A DNA stretch of 64,000 nucleotides from Metasolibacillus sp. (GCF_025291715.1 NZ_JAMBIZ010000012.1:28203-92202), one strand, 5' to 3'; positions 26,499 to 37,700 are shown, counted from the stretch's first letter. The notes: generated from the sequence alone by a model not told the origin. A program made the numbers and translations.

Positions 26499-27428
26499 TT
26501 ACCCAAATAACATTTGCGACATATAGATAACAACCGTCACTGTTAAACAGCTAACAATCGTTGAAAATAACACCGTTTGTGCCGCTGTATCTGACTCCAC
26601 ATCATATTCGAGTGCTAAGCTTGAGCTATTGCGTGATGTTGGGAAAGCACTTGCAATTAAAAGCGACTGTGCAACAACACCATCCAACCCTAAAGCAAAT
26701 ATAACGAGCAGCGCAAGGGCAGGACCTACAATTAAACGAGTAAAGCAGCTAATAAAAATAACTTTGTTAAACATTGCACGCATTTCGATTTGGGAAATTT
26801 GCGCACCAAGTGTAATTAAGGCAATGGCAACAAAGCCCTCCGCCACATAGTTTAATGGGATATACAGTGGCTGCGGAATTGGTATATGCAGCATATTTAA
26901 TAAAATTCCTAAAATTAATGCATAAATAATCGGCATTTTAAAGAAATCCTTCAAAATTTCCTTGCCTGATTTCGCTGTTGAAATTAAATTATACAAGCCA
27001 TATGTATAGGTCGTAACATTTTGGAAAATAACCATAATCACTTGAATTGCCACGCCGATTGGCTGTGTTGCAAAAATCATTTGTGCTACAGGTATACCGT
27101 AGTTACCAGAGTTAATGAGGACAACGCTATTTTTAAAAATAGCCGCCTCCTGCTTGGGTAAACGTAGCAGCTTCGCAATCAGATGACTTAACAGCATTTG
27201 CGAGCCAATAAAAAACAGTATGAACAGTGCGACTTGCCCAATTAAACTAAGTTGAACAGCCGTTTCATACAAATTTAGCAGCACTGCTGCTGGCATAAAG
27301 CAATATGTAATAAGCTGTGACATCGCCTTTAAATTAAAGGAAAACTTCTTTTGCAGTATTCCCCCAATAAATAGCAAGACTAAAATAGGCGTAACAATAT
27401 TGAAAAAAATCATTGATAAATAGTGCAT
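26499..27428 (-). CDS. AEC-family transporter (auxin efflux carrier family)
   Basis: The 309-aa membrane protein has ten predicted helices in two halves, with the family hallmarks LINSGNYGIPVAQM in the first half and ALITLGAQISQIE in the second. AEC carriers move organic acids such as malate or malonate, or amino-acid derivatives; no substrate can be assigned here. AAGGAGAG precedes the ATG. The gene stands alone between two terminators. Confidence 0.9.
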   Translation of the reverse strand: MHYLSMIFFNIVTPILVLLFIGGILQKKFSFNLKAMSQLITYCFMPAAVLLNLYETAVQLSLIGQVALFILFFIGSQMLLSHLIAKLLRLPKQEAAIFKNSVVLINSGNYGIPVAQMIFATQPIGVAIQVIMVIFQNVTTYTYGLYNLISTAKSGKEILKDFFKMPIIYALILGILLNMLHIPIPQPLYIPLNYVAEGFVAIALITLGAQISQIEMRAMFNKVIFISCFTRLIVGPALALLVIFALGLDGVVAQSLLIASAFPTSRNSSSLALEYDVESDTAAQTVLFSTIVSCLTVTVVIYMSQMLFG

Positions 27429-27484
27429 CCATCTCTCTCCTTCTCACCCATTACACCTCGGTATAATTTTTTCAAGCATAGCTG

Positions 27485-27524
27485 AAAAAAAGGCGTTGAA
27501 AAGGATTTCCCTTTCCCAACACCT
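27485..27524 (-). terminator. Terminator of the 590-aa SLH gene
   Basis: AGGTGTTG and CAACGCCT (read leftward) form a stem with an AAAGG/CCTTT inner part. A seven-T run (A-run at 27485-27491 on the + strand) follows. Confidence 0.75.
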
Positions 27525-27530
27525 CCCTTT

Positions 27531-29303
27531 CTAAAGTAGCCCACCTAGCTCCATCGTGATATATAATATTCTCGCCATCTCAGAGCGTGTTAAAGTGGCA
27601 TTTGGACGAAATTCGCCATTTATGCTCGGTGTAAAAATATCCAATGTATCCATTAATGCGATGCTCTTTTGCTCTGCCTCTGTTAGCATATAGACATCTT
27701 TATAATGCAAATTCCCTGCTTTAGATATTTGGTATACATCTACCCCTAAATAATCTAAATAGCGATCTAAAATAACTGCTGCTTGTTGGCGCGTCATTTG
27801 TCCATTCGCATTATAATAAACTCTCCCCGAGCCTGGCATAATACCTTTTTCATGTAATGCCTGTACTTCTTTTACATAGGCTTTGCCACGTACATCATTA
27901 AATGGTGTTGGGCTTGAAGAGGATAAATTAGCTGCTCTCGCTAGCATTACTGCAAAATCTGCACGTGTTACAGATTTCGTTGGTAAATAGCTGCTGCCAG
28001 AAGCTCCTGTTAAAATGCCTCTTTTCCCTAGCTCATTAATATAAAAGGCATTTGGATCACTAGCAATATCAGAATAATTTGCCTCAGAGTCAATTGCTGA
28101 AGCAACAAAATCTCCAGGCGTTTTCGTTTTCACAACAAAGGCATCATTTTTAATTGTTAGCGGTACACGAGTTCGCTTTAATTTACCCTCTGTTTGATAA
28201 ATAATTGCATTTGTAGATGCCTTTAACTCCTTTTTCGGAATCGTGATTTCTAAATAATCTCTAAAGGTAATATCATTCCCACGCGATTTTACGGACAGAT
28301 GGAATTTATCATTTTCAATTGTCAACGCCACAGCTACTGTGCCACTATATCCCTTTAAATCAGTAATAGGTAATTTAACATTCACACCGTTCGATGCTGT
28401 AATCGTAATTGGCTCCTGCTGATAATAAATAATATCAGATGGAATATAGGCAAATAATTCATCACCACTTCGCACAAATTGCAAATCCGTACTACCAGGT
28501 ACTATCGTTCCAAATTCATTATCTGGAATATATTTTAACGACACTGGGTCACTTGTACCCTGCGAGTCGACAATCCCTGTTAAATCCTCCTGCTTTGTAT
28601 TCGGATGTGTAGGCTGCTTCGGTGGACCTGATGGGTTTTTGCCATACGCCTGTTCTAGTCTTTCTAGCTTCGATAATGTCGTCACATACTGCTTCGCCTC
28701 GTAAGAAAGGCGATTATAATAGGAACGGGCATTTGCTAACACTGTACCAGAGGACTGTCGCGTTACATTTGCCATATATCGGTCAAAGGCTGCAGCACTC
28801 GCCTTTGCCGCTGCAATAGCAGCCTCCTCTTTTGCAATTTCCTGTAATAGCTTTATTAAATAATTATAGCTTGAATTCGATACGCGATTTTTCGCTGCAA
28901 CAGATAAGTTATCATAGGCACTTTTGGCTGCAAACACTTCCTCTTTTGAAGAGCTATATGTTAAGCGATTAATCATTGCCTCAACAGCCCAAGCATCTTC
29001 CTTCGCCTTTTTCTCCGCTTGCTCCTGCTCCCTTTGTATGCGCGCTTCTGCCGCTATTAATATATTAAACACTGCTGGTGTAATAAGTTTCTGCGCTTCT
29101 GCTGACAGTGCATTGTAAGCTTGACGTACCTCTCTTACTTGCTGCTCTGTAGAGCTACTTGTTAATGCTTTTATTTTTGTCTCTACTGCGGCAGCTGCTT
29201 GTTTTTCTGCATCCGACGCATCAGCAGCATAGCTAACAGGAGCTGCAACTAAAGATACCGAGGCAGATAATAGCAATGCTTGTGCAAACCGATTGTTTTT
29301 CAT
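27531..29303 (-). CDS. S-layer-homology surface protein with C-terminal SLH domains
   Basis: The 590-aa exported protein has a signal peptide (residues 1-26, ending VSYAAD) and then a helical repeat region (about 30-225). There the block 'W.VEAMINRLTYSSSKEEVFAAKSAYDNLS' recurs in degenerate form, with similar A-Y-N-x-L-S, S-A-Y-D-N-L-S and S-Y-Y-N-R-L-S endings. A beta-rich middle domain follows (about 240-395). Three SLH motifs are at the C-terminus (SDIASDPNAFYINELGKRGI, NDVRGKAYVKEVQALHEKGI, KDVYMLTEAEQKSIALMDTL). SLH domains bind pyruvylated wall polymers, so the protein should be surface-attached. The ligand of the remaining part is unknown. GGAGGGG precedes the ATG. Confidence 0.9.
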   Translation of the reverse strand: MKNNRFAQALLLSASVSLVAAPVSYAADASDAEKQAAAAVETKIKALTSSSTEQQVREVRQAYNALSAEAQKLITPAVFNILIAAEARIQREQEQAEKKAKEDAWAVEAMINRLTYSSSKEEVFAAKSAYDNLSVAAKNRVSNSSYNYLIKLLQEIAKEEAAIAAAKASAAAFDRYMANVTRQSSGTVLANARSYYNRLSYEAKQYVTTLSKLERLEQAYGKNPSGPPKQPTHPNTKQEDLTGIVDSQGTSDPVSLKYIPDNEFGTIVPGSTDLQFVRSGDELFAYIPSDIIYYQQEPITITASNGVNVKLPITDLKGYSGTVAVALTIENDKFHLSVKSRGNDITFRDYLEITIPKKELKASTNAIIYQTEGKLKRTRVPLTIKNDAFVVKTKTPGDFVASAIDSEANYSDIASDPNAFYINELGKRGILTGASGSSYLPTKSVTRADFAVMLARAANLSSSSPTPFNDVRGKAYVKEVQALHEKGIMPGSGRVYYNANGQMTRQQAAVILDRYLDYLGVDVYQISKAGNLHYKDVYMLTEAEQKSIALMDTLDIFTPSINGEFRPNATLTRSEMARILYITMELGGLL

Positions 29304-29445
29304 TTTTTCCCCTCCGAGCTACAATATATCTTAATTACAATTATAAACAAAAATACTAAAAAGACATAGGACAAATTCCATCTTGAAATTTTTCACAATA
29401 TCCGTCTACACTATAAGTAAGAATTTTTTGGAAGGAGGAATTTTC

Positions 29446-30477
29446 TTGCTTCGATCTATTTTTAACATTTTTGTCGTTATCTCATGCTTTTTTATGTTAA
29501 CGACTTTACATGCAGAGGCGGCAGGCTTTAAAGATGTATCAAAAGACCATTTCGCTTATAAAGCGGTGCTTTGGGCACAAAAATACGAGATTATTAATGG
29601 CTATAGTGATGGCACATTTAAGCCAAACGAAGTCATTACAGAGCAGCAATTCGCTAAACTGTTAACGAACTATTTTGAGCTAGATGTCGCAGAGGACGAG
29701 CTAAAAAAGCAAACAGCTCAAGAAAACTGGTCTGATGTATTTTACGACTCATTAGCAAGCTATGGTGTGCCATTAAATGGCTATTTGCATAATGGGGTTC
29801 GTTCTCAGCCTGTTAAGCGCGGTGTCGTCGCACAAGCAATTGCCCACTTAGCAGATGGCAAGCATAACTTAAATGGCTCCATTGAATTTTTGCTTGAGCA
29901 TGCAATCTCAACAGGACAAAATCCAAAATACGAAAACAGCGATTTACAAAAATTTTTCGGTACAAAGAATAATATGACACGTGCTCAAGTAGTTACACTA
30001 CTTTATCGTATGGATTCGATGGATTTCTACTATATCTCTGATGATGCAGATACGATTCACGAAAATGCCAATAATCTTTCATTGAATGAACGAGCAGTAC
30101 AAGCAAAAAAACAGCTAGATAGCTCCCTTCAGCAAGGACCTTCAAGCAATAATATTTGGCAGGGCAACTATAGTTATATTTATCAATGGGGCAAAGGGGC
30201 ATATGAGCGTAACGCACGCTATGTAACTATTTCCAATGCAACAAGTAAGGACTTTTATGTCAAGCTTTCCGCCTACGATGGCAAATATGAAGGAACAACA
30301 GAGGGCTATGCCGTTATCACCTCTGCTAAAAAAGCAATTATGCAGGAATCTGTTAAAGGAAACCGCTGTATTATCGAGTTTGAGCATTTAAACAATGCGA
30401 TAAAAGTGACAGAAATCGATTGTGGGGCAGAACGCACAAATGGCACAAATTTCTCTGGCACATTGCGGAAGCAATAA
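29446..30477 (+). CDS. SLH-domain secreted protein with N-terminal SLH motifs
   Basis: The TTG at 29446 was chosen as the start because AAGGAGG lies 7 nt upstream; earlier in-frame codons to 29383 have no ribosome site. The 343-aa product has a signal peptide (SIFNIFVVISCFFMLTTLHAEA) and one clear SLH motif (FKDVSKDHFAYKAVLWAQKY, then INGYSDGTFKPNEVIT). Two diverged SLH motifs follow (about WSDVFYDSLASYGV and NNMTRAQVVTLLYRMD). About 130 C-terminal residues are beta-rich, with two Cys (NRCIIEF and EIDCG). It is divergent from the 590-aa SLH gene. The role is unknown beyond surface attachment. Confidence 0.82.
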   Translation: MLRSIFNIFVVISCFFMLTTLHAEAAGFKDVSKDHFAYKAVLWAQKYEIINGYSDGTFKPNEVITEQQFAKLLTNYFELDVAEDELKKQTAQENWSDVFYDSLASYGVPLNGYLHNGVRSQPVKRGVVAQAIAHLADGKHNLNGSIEFLLEHAISTGQNPKYENSDLQKFFGTKNNMTRAQVVTLLYRMDSMDFYYISDDADTIHENANNLSLNERAVQAKKQLDSSLQQGPSSNNIWQGNYSYIYQWGKGAYERNARYVTISNATSKDFYVKLSAYDGKYEGTTEGYAVITSAKKAIMQESVKGNRCIIEFEHLNNAIKVTEIDCGAERTNGTNFSGTLRKQ

Positions 30478-30480
30478 TTT

Positions 30481-30530
30481 AAGTGCATGGGATCAAGCTT
30501 TCGACTTGATTTCATGTGCTTTATATTTTT
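30481..30530 (+). terminator. Terminator after the SLH gene
   Basis: AAGTGCATGGGATCAAG (30481-30497) pairs with CTTGATTTCATGTGCTT (30505-30521) using two G-T pairs, followed by TATATTTTTT. Confidence 0.8.
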
Positions 30531-30614
30531 TATGGGAATTCCTCCTCCTTGCATACTTCTCACCCTTTAATTCAATATATAATTAACATACTTTGAAACG
30601 AGGTACAGCATTTG

Positions 30615-31748
30615 ATGAGTACTTATACAGGCCCTATTTTTGTCGCAGCCTTAGCTTTCGTTATGCTAGCTTTTGTCATTTGGATTCCTTGGCTTATTTA
30701 CACATATCGAAAATATGGCTTTTTATCAATTTCCAAAACGATTATTGTCTTTAGCTTTATATTTTACTTTTTAGCAGCGCTTTTTTTAGTATTACTACCA
30801 TTGCCTGAAACAACAAATACATGTGCAATGCAAAAGCCAGACACACAATTTTTCAACTTGCGTCCATTTCAATTTGTACAGGATATTGTATATAAAACCG
30901 ACATTGCTTTGAAAAATCCTGCAACATGGGCAGCAATTATTAAGCAGCCTGCCTTTTATCAAGCCTTTTTCAACTTTTTACTGCTAATGCCCTTCGGTGT
31001 TTATTTGCGCTATTTCTTCAAGGAACGTAAATATTGGAATCACGCATTTTTATTAGGGCTTGGACTCACTTTATTTTATGAGGTTACACAAGTAACAGGC
31101 ATTTATGGTATTTACAACTGCCCATACCGCATTTTCGATGTCGATGACCTACTGCTTAATAGTACAGGCTCATTGCTCGGTTTTTTCATCGCCCCTGTCA
31201 TTTGGGCGTTATTCCCAAAGCATAAAGATGTCATAAAGCATGGACAAGAAATGATGGCACAATATACTATAACACCGCTACAAATACTTTTAGCTGTCAT
31301 TGTCGACTTAGCACTTATTTCTGTAAGCAATATGGCGCTAAGCTTTATAGCAATTCCACAATTCTTTATCCAAACAGCACTTTATGTAATTATTTTTGCA
31401 ATTATTCCGTTGCTCTTACGTGGAGAAACGTTAGGCATGATGCTGTTAAAAATTCGAATAGTTGATGAAAAGAAAGAAGCTTTTTCCGCTATCGGCATTG
31501 TTCGCCGATTTGCCGCAATTTACAGCACTTATTTAGTGTTCAAGGGATTAAGCATTGTAAGTCATATCGAGCTAAATATGGATTCACCTTTTTATATTTA
31601 TCAAGTATTCATCTCACTCGGCTCCTTTGTAGTATCAGCCATACTTGCACTTATTTTAGGTATCCATGTACTACGTTTCTTCCTAGCTCGAGGGAAAAGC
31701 CGATTGTACTTTGATACTGTGGGGAAGTGTGTTGTGAGGAGGAAGTAA
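30615..31748 (+). CDS. VanZ-like / RDD membrane protein
   Basis: The 377-aa membrane protein joins two modules. The N-terminal half is VanZ-like: FFNLRPFQF, FFNFLLLMPFGVYLRYFF, FYEVTQVTGIYGIYNCPYRIFDVDDLLLNSTGSLLG cut into these recognisable blocks. The C-terminal half is an RDD domain (LALISVSNMAL, LRGETLGMMLLKIRIVDE). VanZ homologues give low-level teicoplanin resistance or lack a known role; RDD proteins have been linked to ion transport. GAGGT lies 10 nt before the ATG at 30615 and 7 nt before a TTG at 30612, so the start could be one codon earlier. It has no obvious partner gene. Confidence 0.85.
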   Translation: MSTYTGPIFVAALAFVMLAFVIWIPWLIYTYRKYGFLSISKTIIVFSFIFYFLAALFLVLLPLPETTNTCAMQKPDTQFFNLRPFQFVQDIVYKTDIALKNPATWAAIIKQPAFYQAFFNFLLLMPFGVYLRYFFKERKYWNHAFLLGLGLTLFYEVTQVTGIYGIYNCPYRIFDVDDLLLNSTGSLLGFFIAPVIWALFPKHKDVIKHGQEMMAQYTITPLQILLAVIVDLALISVSNMALSFIAIPQFFIQTALYVIIFAIIPLLLRGETLGMMLLKIRIVDEKKEAFSAIGIVRRFAAIYSTYLVFKGLSIVSHIELNMDSPFYIYQVFISLGSFVVSAILALILGIHVLRFFLARGKSRLYFDTVGKCVVRRK

Positions 31749-31756
31749 TAAACATA

Positions 31757-31798
31757 TGAGGCATGTCTAAAAAAGTAATACTTTTCAGGCATGCCTCA
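31757..31798. terminator. Hairpin terminator
   Basis: TGAGGCATG (31757-31765) and CATGCCTCA (31790-31798) form the outer stem; AAAAAGT and ACTTTT extend it. Only an A/T mix follows the stem. Confidence 0.65.
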
Positions 31799-31881
31799 AA
31801 TTACTAGCAAACCTAAAGGGTCTGTTCATATTTAGAAGCATTTCAAAGTGTATAATATAACTATAGAAGGGAGCGTCCTTA

Positions 31882-32048
31882 ATGAAACAAATTCATTTAA
31901 ACTCACCTGAATTTAATCGTGTGCTAAAAAATTTACAATTTAAAACCTTTCTTTATTCCCTGCTATTCAAAAAAGGGTCATTGAACTTTTAAATGCACGT
32001 AAGCCACTTACACCGAATATTATTAAGGAAGCCCTTAGAATTGAATAA
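31882..32048 (+). pseudogene. Frameshifted small gene of unknown family
   Basis: GAAGGGAG precedes an ATG at 31882 that opens 36 codons (MKQIHLNSPEFNRVLKNLQF...) and stops at 31992. The other forward frame, from about 31941 to TAA 32046-32048, reads FPAIQKRVIELLNARKPLTP and continues NIIKEALRIE, which looks like genuine coding sequence. A frameshift between about 31940 and 31965 would join them into a protein of about 55 residues. I do not recognise the family. The intact frame may exist in relatives. Confidence 0.4.
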
Positions 32049-32115
32049 ATATAATCAACATCTATACAAAAATTATGATATTCAATTTATTTGAAATCAC
32101 TAATTATTTTCAATA

Positions 32116-32155
32116 AAATCCCACAAGAACGTTGTCTTGCGGGATTTCTTTTTCT
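32116..32155 (+). terminator. Intrinsic terminator
   Basis: AAATCCCACAAGA (32116-32128) pairs with TCTTGCGGGATTT (32135-32147) with one mismatch, followed by CTTTTTCT. It would end the small broken gene at 31882. Confidence 0.8.
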
Positions 32156-32416
32156 ATTAAAGCTGACAAATACTCCCGCTCTCACGCAGATACTTAAAAC
32201 ATCCACTTTTTCGCCACTGCCTGCGGTATCTCATTTCCTCAAACCTTTTACATACTCTGGAACGCCAAATAGTGAATCATGAACTGGCGTGGATATAAAC
32301 TGCATACAATCTTCATAAATATTTCATTAAGCCCAAGCAATGTTCATGCAAAAATATTCCTATGCCTGCTTTTCTTTATATTTTTGTGAGTATCGTTGAA
32401 TAACCTTAGCTATTTA
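32156..32416. other. Short gene-free region
   Basis: No coding frame with a ribosome site was found in these 261 bp. ACGCCA and TGGCGT (about 32261-32289) could form a weak stem with a loop of 17. Nothing else is supportable. Confidence 0.4.
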
Positions 32417-34369
32417 TCAATATTTAAACTGCCCCATATACTCGCGTAATGCATCAGCCGTATTTTGTAAAACTTTCGCTGCTGCTGCTATTTCATGCAT
32501 GGACGCTAAAGTTTGCTCTGTGGATGCTGCAACTTCCTCCGATGCTGCAGCATTCGATTTCGCATGATCAGATAGCTCAAGCGCTGTCGCTGACACTTCT
32601 TCAACTACTGCTGAAATTTCCTCAGAAGCTGCTGAAACACTTTCAATTTTTGGTGCAATATTTTGTAAGCTTTCTACAATGTTAATAAATTTCTCTTTTG
32701 TTTGCTCCGTTAATTGCAAGCCTTGCTCTACATCTGTTGTTGCTTTTTCCATCGCTTGGACAGATTGCGCCGTATCCTGCTGGATAGCTACAATTAGCTC
32801 TGAAATTTGGTTTGTTGATTGCAATGATTGCTCAGCTAGCTTACGCACTTCATCCGCAACAACGGCAAAGCCTTTACCATGCTCGCCCGCTCTTGCTGCT
32901 TCAATAGCTGCATTTAATGCTAATAAATTCGTTTGATCTGAAATCGCTGTAATGATTTCCAAAATCGAGCCGATTTCCTTTGTGCGCTCATATAATGAAT
33001 TAATCGTTTTATCCGATTGCGCAACAGAGGTATGAATTGATTGCATCTGACTAGATGTATGCTGCACAGCTTGTCCACCTTCATCCGCTAGTTGCATCGC
33101 ATAGCCGGATAAATCTGATACTTGCATTGTACTATCTGTTACTTCTACAATTCCTTTTGCTACTTCTTCAATCGAAATTGCATTTTGCTCAATGCCTTCT
33201 GTTTGCTTTTCTGTACTACTCGCTACTTCCTGCATCGCATCTGATACTTGCTCAGAGGCAGCAATGTTTTCACTTGTACTTATCGTTAAATTTTGTGCAT
33301 ACACTTGTACTTGCTCTGTGCTTTGCTCTACATGCTTTAATAGACGCTTTAAGCTAAGCTTCATCGATACGAAGGCTTCGGCAAGCTGCCCAATTTCATC
33401 CTTTGTATGAATATCGATAAATGTCGTTAAATCACCTTCACTAATTTTCACAGCATTCGCTTGTAGCTCTTTAATCGGACGAACGATAGAACGAATCATT
33501 AGTAGTACAAATGCACCACCTACAACAATAGCAATTGCCACAATAATGATAATGACCGTTAATGTTTTACCAGCTGATTTTGTCGCCTCTGCTGTAAACA
33601 TTGTACCGAGCATTTTCCAGCCAGTTAATTCATTCGTTCCAAACAAAATATGGCGATCCTTTTCTTTAATAATGCCCGTATTTTGTGCATAAACATCTTC
33701 TATATAATTTCCCTCTGCCTGTGTACCACTTTCTTTATCTTGCTCAACAATGTATAGCTGCTGGCTATCCAATAAAGAAGCAAAGCCTGTTTCGCCAATT
33801 TTTATACTATTGGCAATATCCCCTAGCACCGCAATATTTAAATCTAATGCCATGACACCCGAGTTATCTGTCATTGCCTTCGACAGCGTAACGACAACAT
33901 TCCCGCTTGATGCTGAAATATATGGCGGTGAAATCGCTACTCCATTCTTGTTATTCATTGCTGCCTCATACCAATCTCTCATGCGCGGATCATAGCCACT
34001 CGGCACTTCCTCAATCGGTGTAGCAATCATTTGCCCGTCCTCCGTACCAACATAAAGCAGCTCCGCTTCTGGATGCACATTCACATATTCATCCAGCAGG
34101 GCTCGTAGCTCCTCGCGCTTCTCTTGTTGGAAGGAAGCCGCCTTGAACTTGTTCGCAAAATACTCAACATCATATATTTTTGGTGCAATCATATTCGTAA
34201 TATTTGTATCCAGCATGCGCACACTTTCTTCAGCACTCGATTGCTGCTCTACTAAAATTTGCTGCTTCGCACTTTGATACGCCACCGCTCCAATAACAAA
34301 TGATGGGATTAAAAGAATTAATAAAAATGAAAAAATTAGCTTTTTTCTAATGCTTACTCGCTTGAACAT
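32417..34369 (-). CDS. Methyl-accepting chemotaxis protein with dCache-type sensor
   Basis: The 650-aa chemoreceptor has a membrane helix (about 11-30), an outer sensor of about 240 residues with the double-Cache pattern ([52 protein letters not shown]), a second helix (about 278-300), and a HAMP domain ([18 protein letters not shown]). The C-terminal signalling hairpin carries the CheA/CheW tip ([40 protein letters not shown] cut at the usual positions). RDWY..A is typical of amino-acid-type Cache pockets, but the ligand is not determined. AAGGAGAGG precedes the ATG. No other chemotaxis gene lies nearby. Confidence 0.95.
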   Translation of the reverse strand: MFKRVSIRKKLIFSFLLILLIPSFVIGAVAYQSAKQQILVEQQSSAEESVRMLDTNITNMIAPKIYDVEYFANKFKAASFQQEKREELRALLDEYVNVHPEAELLYVGTEDGQMIATPIEEVPSGYDPRMRDWYEAAMNNKNGVAISPPYISASSGNVVVTLSKAMTDNSGVMALDLNIAVLGDIANSIKIGETGFASLLDSQQLYIVEQDKESGTQAEGNYIEDVYAQNTGIIKEKDRHILFGTNELTGWKMLGTMFTAEATKSAGKTLTVIIIIVAIAIVVGGAFVLLMIRSIVRPIKELQANAVKISEGDLTTFIDIHTKDEIGQLAEAFVSMKLSLKRLLKHVEQSTEQVQVYAQNLTISTSENIAASEQVSDAMQEVASSTEKQTEGIEQNAISIEEVAKGIVEVTDSTMQVSDLSGYAMQLADEGGQAVQHTSSQMQSIHTSVAQSDKTINSLYERTKEIGSILEIITAISDQTNLLALNAAIEAARAGEHGKGFAVVADEVRKLAEQSLQSTNQISELIVAIQQDTAQSVQAMEKATTDVEQGLQLTEQTKEKFINIVESLQNIAPKIESVSAASEEISAVVEEVSATALELSDHAKSNAAASEEVAASTEQTLASMHEIAAAAKVLQNTADALREYMGQFKY

Positions 34370-34780
34370 TATAGCCTCTCCTTAAATTACACCCACAATG
34401 ATTAAAGAAATTTCTCCCTCTATTTCTTTAATATATTCATGAAAATAAGCATTGTTTAAAAGATTTTGGAAATATATACAAGATTAATTAGATGCCAGTT
34501 GCGTTGATTAACTAAGTGTAGCTGTTATTATCAGACATATTTTATAAAAAGCCTTTAGACGAAGGTCTTCACTTGTTAGTTGGAACAAAAGAGGCAACTC
34601 CAATAGAAATACGCAAGTTGGAAATCTATTTTTTTCGGCAATCAACTGAACAAAATAATTTAAAGCTGGACCTGCAGAAAGTGCCCTTTGCGTCATAATC
34701 TTCTAGTAAAAGAAACACACCTCAGAATAGAGGTGCTTTCTTAAACGTTTTATAGAAAGTTAAAATTCCCTTTTTATATT
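34370..34780. other. Gene-free region between chemoreceptor and giant SLH gene
   Basis: This 411-bp gap carries the chemoreceptor's upstream region and a terminator for the SLH gene. Between 34522 and 34698 the + strand is open for 58 codons (LDEGLHLLVGTKEATPIEIR...FAS, then TAA). It looks somewhat protein-like but lacks a start codon and a ribosome site, so it may be a decayed gene end. A 62-codon frame on the minus strand over the same bases also lacks a ribosome site. Confidence 0.35.
34709..34743 (-). terminator. Terminator of the 1457-aa SLH gene
   Basis: CACCTC (about 34718-34723) and GAGGTG (34730-34735) with AGAAA/TTTCT extensions form a stem. Read leftward it ends in TGTTTCTTTTA. 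Confidence 0.75.
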
Positions 34781-37700
34781 TTAAGGATTTAAACCAATAC
34801 CATCACCCAGTTTTCTATATTTAACTGCTGGATTATCACGGTCTACTGCCCAAACAATATTGCCAAAACGATCTACTGTGAAAATGAAGAAATTATTTCC
34901 TCTAGTAAATACAGGGTTGTTTGTACCTACTGCTTTTGGAGCCTCTAAATTCAATGTAAATTGCTTCTCTGCTGCCGATGCAGCCACTAAATCTCCTGAA
35001 CCATATGCTAATATCGTATTATTTGGTGTGTTAGGATTATTCACCAAATTGATCACAGTTTGTGCATCAATATCTGTTGCGCTACCTGTGACTGCGTAGT
35101 AATAACGTTGTTTATATGATAAATCAGCATCTACATAGACAACAGTACGCATTGTTTTCGACGCTGGTACACTTGGTGTACCAATATTTGTACCCGTAAC
35201 AATCGCATCGTAGATCTCGTTTGAAATCAGTCCTGGGTAAACGTAATGTCCAAAGTCCTCGAGATTAAACGCATTTTGTCCTTGATAGTCATAAGCATTT
35301 GGCATATCTTTCATCTTAATTGTAATCGTTTTATCCAATGTGCCACTTGCAGTCGGTTTAAATACTAATTTACTTTGACTAGTTGTACTTGTACCAACTG
35401 TATAGCTGACAAATTCATATTCAGACGTAATTGGATTACCAGCACTATTTGTTATATCTAAAATTGTTGATAAATCAAATGTCCCTGAAGCGGGTATAGA
35501 TGATTTATTCAAGTCTGCGCTTGGTACACCTGAAATATTACCTGTATATTTTTGACGCATAATCGCTTCACTAAATGTAATTGTAAATGTCCCATCTGTA
35601 TTACGATAAATTAGTTGGTCTACAATATGAGGTTTTGTACCATCTGAATAAAATTCTTGCCACATCACAGAACCATTTGGCTGATTTAAGTCTGATGGTG
35701 GGTTTGTAGCATTCATACTGTAAACAGTGAAGTTGCCATGTGTATCTTTCACTCCCATATAAAGAACATACTCTCGATGGGCAGTTAAGTTACGAATTGT
35801 TATATTATTATCACCACTTACCATCTGTGAATCGTTAACACCACCAATTGATTTAAATGCGGCTTCTCGTTCAGCATTTGATTGACTTGAGTTTGTTGTA
35901 CCTTCAATTGGCTTTAAATTACCATTCGTATCATAAATTAATGGGTTAAGCTTCATTGTGCCCATAGTCGCATCATCTACTACCCATTTTTCAATTGCTT
36001 TGTAAAATACAGTTCCTGCCTCAAGTGAGTGGAAGGATAGAGTAGCCTCTCTATCACGGCGGTTTGCTGGTACATTGTCTCCACCAACTGGTGTTACTTT
36101 AATACTATCTGGATATACTAATGGTGGCTTTGTATCAGCAATAATTTCTTTACGTACAATTTTAGATAGCTTACCTGAACGGTCACGCAAAACCATAAAC
36201 ACATCATATGTTGTAAATGGATCTAACCTTAACGAAGATAGGTCAATGTTGAAATCCTGCTTACCTACCTCCGTAGGTATAGCATCTTTCAAACCACCAA
36301 TATAAATTTTTCCACTATCAGATGTTGTTGTATCAAATTTACCAGATGGTCTTGCCCCAAACTCATTATAGAAATCTTGTTCGTCAATACCCAGTGCCGC
36401 TAGATCTGTTGTATTTGGCATAATTAAGTAGTATGTTAAACCTGCTTTATTTGCTTCGTACTCTACTTTTGCCAAGTCACTACCTGCATTCTTTGTAATA
36501 TCAATATTTTTAATTACAGGTTCTACTGCATCTGTATGTGTATACGTCGCATAGTTTCGTGGTGGAACAGTTGAATTAGGTGGTAATGTATTTAAATTTT
36601 CAAAGTCTAAGTTTGCTAAATCTTTTACTCCTGGTAACACTGTAACCCTCAATGTATCTCCATTAACAAAACCTGTTTGTGAAGGAATTGTTAGTAGTAT
36701 ACGTGGTCTATTCCCATTTTCTTGATATTCAACCTTTGATGGCTTAATTGTTTGTTGCCCATCTATATTAATGATGACAGAGCCTGATAAATTATAGTTC
36801 TCAACATTATTCGCTGTTTCAGGATCTAGTCGTTCATTTACATACAAATAGAATTGGTTATCGTTATAACGTACTAGCTCTGGGTTGGATACATATGGAT
36901 GAACATTATCAATTGCTGATGTCGTTACTGTTGCTTTTGCAGGCGGGTTCTCTGAAATGTTTCCTGACTTATCAATCATTACAACATAAATTTGATACTC
37001 TGTATTCGCTTCTCTTTCAGCAATAATTTGTTCGACTTTACTTCTTGAAGTAGCTGTACCTTTCCCCGTATGATCTCTAATAATATCCGCTGTTGTCGGG
37101 TCTGGAGCTGTTGTTGCTCGACGAATGTAGTAGTAATAGTCCCCTGGCTCAGATGGTGTGAAGGAGAATTTCACACGCTGACCACCATGCATTGGTTCAG
37201 CAGTCAAATTGCCTACACGTGGCGGCGTGCCGTCCTTCGTCGTGAAGTCATATTCTACCTTCTCCGAAGCATTCCCTGCATTATCGACAACAACTAAATA
37301 TAAAACATACTCTGTTTCTTCATCTAGGCCTGTAATTGTGAAAGATGTTGGTGTATTTGCTTTGACTGTACCGCGCTTTTCTGCATTTTGCTGTAAAATT
37401 TCACGTATCGTCGGTGCCTTCTTAGTTGCTTCTAATGCAACCCAATAATACGTTCCATCCTCATTCGACGTAAACGTAGCAGTTGCCGTAACACCCGCTG
37501 TATCTACCGAGGTGATTGTTGCAACTGGACGCGTTTCATCTGGGATCTCCTTGTCCTCTTCTTCACGGTCAATAGGCTTGCCATCAGGGTCTGTAATATT
37601 GCCCATTTTATCGTCATCGTTTTCGAAGTCATCGAAAATTTGGTTTGGCTTTTTGTCCTTTGGTAAAACAACGCGATCAATATAAACATGCTCACCTAAA

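Noticed and set aside
34508..34696. 62-codon minus-strand frame MTQRALSAGPALNYF
   Set aside because: No ribosome site, and the opposite strand over the same bases looks at least as protein-like. Neither is supported enough to call a gene.
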